A model generated the notes under the pieces. That model was given only the letters and a program-made list of their open reading frames with translations, did no database searches and was not told the DNA's origin. A DNA stretch of 7,677 bases from Puniceicoccales bacterium. Lineage in GTDB: Bacteria > Verrucomicrobiota > Verrucomicrobiia > Opitutales > JAIRKQ01. Positions 6,546 through 7,677 of the stretch are shown here, in pieces (the first letter of the stretch is position 1; each line of letters opens with the position of its first letter). The DNA lies in assembly GCA_031289835.1 (NCBI GenBank), contig JAITOW010000048.1, positions 1-7,677 on the forward strand. The letters are read 5' to 3'. The position numbers and the translations under genes were made by a program.

Positions 6546-7561
6546 CGGTGAAATTTTAAAATTTCTTCGGGCGTGGCGACGGCCGTACCGCGCTTACCCA
6601 CAACTACACCCGCCGCAGTGTTGGCAAAGTGCATGGCGTCGTACGCGCCATTTTTTGCGGCCAGGGCCATTGCCAGTGCGGAGATCACGGTGTCCCCTGC
6701 TCCGGAAACGTCGTACACTTCACGGGCAAACGTGGGTATGATCCGATCAACTTCGCCGCCGATGCTGAGCAACATGCCATCCTTACCCAGGGTTATGACG
6801 AGCATTTTAGGAGCATATTTTTTGTAAATTTTTTGGCAAATTTCTTCGATGGGATGCTCCTTTTCACCGGATAAATCGGCCAATTGCGCCGCTTCCAGCC
6901 TATTTGGAGTCATGACATCGACGCCGCTGAATGGTATTTTGTTGCTCGGTTTCGGATCCATGGCGATGAATTTGTGTTTCCCATGGGCATAATTTATCAG
7001 CCGCTTGACATTTTCACCGGTGAATGTTCCCTTGTTGTAATCGGAGAGGATGATGGCATCGCTTCCGTCGATCTTCGATTCAATGTACTCCAGGTCGTCG
7101 CCGTTACCGAGTGTGTAGGTTGATTTCTTCCGTTCCCGGTCGATGCGGCATAGCTGCTGGCCACGCACAACGACACGCGTTTTAACGATCGTATCCACGG
7201 AACTTTTCACAAATCGCCCGTTGAAGAGTATGCCTTTGTCGCTGAGGATGCTGCGCAATTGTGTGCCCGCGCGATCATCCCCGATTGCCCCGCATAACTC
7301 CACGTTTCCGCCCAGGGTGATCGCGTTTAGCGCCACATTCGCGGAGGCGCCGGGGGTGTAGGTTTCGTCCTCGACGGCGACCACAGGGACGGGTGCTTCC
7401 GGTGAAATGCGCGTGGCATCGCCGATGACATAGTGGTCCAGCATAATGTCGCCGATCACAAGTACACTGAGCCCCCCAACGCTGTCCAAAATTTTACCTA
7501 ACATTGCCGCAGTATAATACCCGCATGGCCTCCAATGGCAAATAAAAATTTTCCGTGCCAT
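6542..7561 (-). CDS. hldE: D-glycero-beta-D-manno-heptose 7-phosphate kinase (kinase-only HldE, RfaE1)
   Basis: This PfkB-family sugar kinase phosphorylates heptose 7-phosphate at C1 in ADP-heptose synthesis for LPS. Residues 33-63 match the HldE N-terminus (VLVIGDIMLDHY and RISPEAPVPVV). The PfkB glycine region reads PGASANVALN (70-79; usual PGGAANVA), and the catalytic loop is DVSGAGDT (284-291; base D290). MDPKPSN, TPNRLEA and TLGKDGM are further family markers. The protein is 339 residues with no ADP-transferase domain, unlike the fused E. coli HldE, so the nucleotidyltransferase should be elsewhere. Two starts compete. ATG 7559-7561 has GAGGTGA 7 nt upstream and is chosen here, but adds 19 residues before the homologous part. 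ATG 7502-7504 gives a 320-residue protein with no Shine-Dalgarno, though a promoter-like pair lies just upstream of it. The stop overlaps gmhB. Confidence 0.92.
   Translation of the reverse strand: MARKIFICHWRPCGYYTAAMLGKILDSVGGLSVLVIGDIMLDHYVIGDATRISPEAPVPVVAVEDETYTPGASANVALNAITLGGNVELCGAIGDDRAGTQLRSILSDKGILFNGRFVKSSVDTIVKTRVVVRGQQLCRIDRERKKSTYTLGNGDDLEYIESKIDGSDAIILSDYNKGTFTGENVKRLINYAHGKHKFIAMDPKPSNKIPFSGVDVMTPNRLEAAQLADLSGEKEHPIEEICQKIYKKYAPKMLVITLGKDGMLLSIGGEVDRIIPTFAREVYDVSGAGDTVISALAMALAAKNGAYDAMHFANTAAGVVVGKRGTAVATPEEILKFHR
7514..7541 (-). promoter_or_regulatory. Promoter-like element inside the 5' part of the heptose kinase gene
   Basis: On the minus strand TTGCCA (7536-7541) and TATTAT (7514-7519) are separated by 16 nt; each matches the sigma-70 consensus in 5 of 6 positions. 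Initiation about 7 nt after the -10 box would fall only a few bases before the second candidate start at 7504, giving an almost leaderless transcript. This is inference, competing with the start at 7561. Confidence 0.3.
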
Positions 7562-7568
7562 GAAAAGT

Positions 7569-7575
7569 TCACCTC
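7569..7575 (-). promoter_or_regulatory. Ribosome binding site for the heptose kinase start at 7561
   Basis: Minus-strand GAGGTGA is a 7-nt match to the 16S anti-Shine-Dalgarno complement and sits 7 nt before ATG 7559-7561. It is the main argument for the longer start. Confidence 0.6.
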
Positions 7576-7653
7576 ACCGTCCCAAAGGCCTTTCTTATCT
7601 TATTTTTTCCTTGCATCGGTGAAAAATTTTTATACGTTTTCCTAAAAATAGAA

Positions 7654-7658
7654 AGGAG
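7654..7658 (+). promoter_or_regulatory. Ribosome binding site of the gene starting at 7667
   Basis: AGGAG, within AAGGAGAT (7653-7660), lies 8 nt before an ATG at 7667-7669. It is a strong Shine-Dalgarno with good spacing. Confidence 0.6.
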
Positions 7659-7666
7659 ATTTGGGC

Positions 7667-7677
7667 ATGAGATTTCT
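7667..7677 (+). CDS. First codons of an unidentified plus-strand gene, cut by the window edge
   Basis: Only ATG AGA TTT and two further bases (Met-Arg-Phe) are visible. The call rests on the strong Shine-Dalgarno and on the divergent layout with the heptose kinase. Nothing can be said of the product. The shared gap 7562-7666 is A/T-rich and probably holds promoters for both directions; TTGCAT at 7611-7616 and TATACG at 7631-7636 are present but only 14 nt apart. Confidence 0.5.

Noticed and set aside
7495..7527. Short leader peptide (GGAGG followed by an ATG and about ten codons) within the start of the heptose kinase gene
   Set aside because: The GGAGG is only 2 nt from that ATG, too close for normal initiation, and the peptide has no regulatory codon run.

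Overview
This window reads as ordinary chromosomal housekeeping DNA from a Gram-negative (two-membrane) bacterium. The evidence is a pair of genes for ADP-heptose (LPS inner core) synthesis, a lipobox-bearing lipoprotein, RmuC, and a DUF502 membrane protein. No rRNA, tRNA, phage, IS or CRISPR sequence is visible. The phylum cannot be fixed from sequence alone. The kinase-only heptose gene next to a gmhB-like phosphatase, and a small protein resembling a family I associate with environmental diderms, would fit the PVC/Verrucomicrobiota group, but this is only a weak inference.

Left part (1-2155, plus strand): the 3' end of an unidentified gene (possibly a PilN-like tail) is followed by a gene for a 179-residue protein of unknown function. 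That gene overlaps rmuC by 4 bp (ATGA), so the two are probably translationally coupled. rmuC faces holA across a 93-bp gap with no obvious terminator.

Middle and right part (2249-7561, minus strand, read right to left): hldE-type kinase, then gmhB-like phosphatase (4-bp overlap), then a GTG-started lipoprotein, then a MoxR-family AAA+ ATPase, then a DUF502 membrane protein, then ybaB/ebfC, then holA. The first two make and dephosphorylate heptose bisphosphate for LPS. The last three (DUF502, ybaB, holA) are tightly packed and probably one transcription unit, with a candidate promoter in front of DUF502. The DUF502 reading frame runs 101 nt into ybaB in another frame, giving it a basic tail of about 33 residues.

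At the right edge (7667-7677) a new plus-strand gene begins behind a strong Shine-Dalgarno sequence, divergent from the heptose kinase. I see no clear evidence of a new biological system. The best leads are the DUF502/ybaB overlap, the rmuC-coupled unknown gene, the GmhB-like enzyme lacking the usual zinc ligands, and the MoxR gene without its usual partners.
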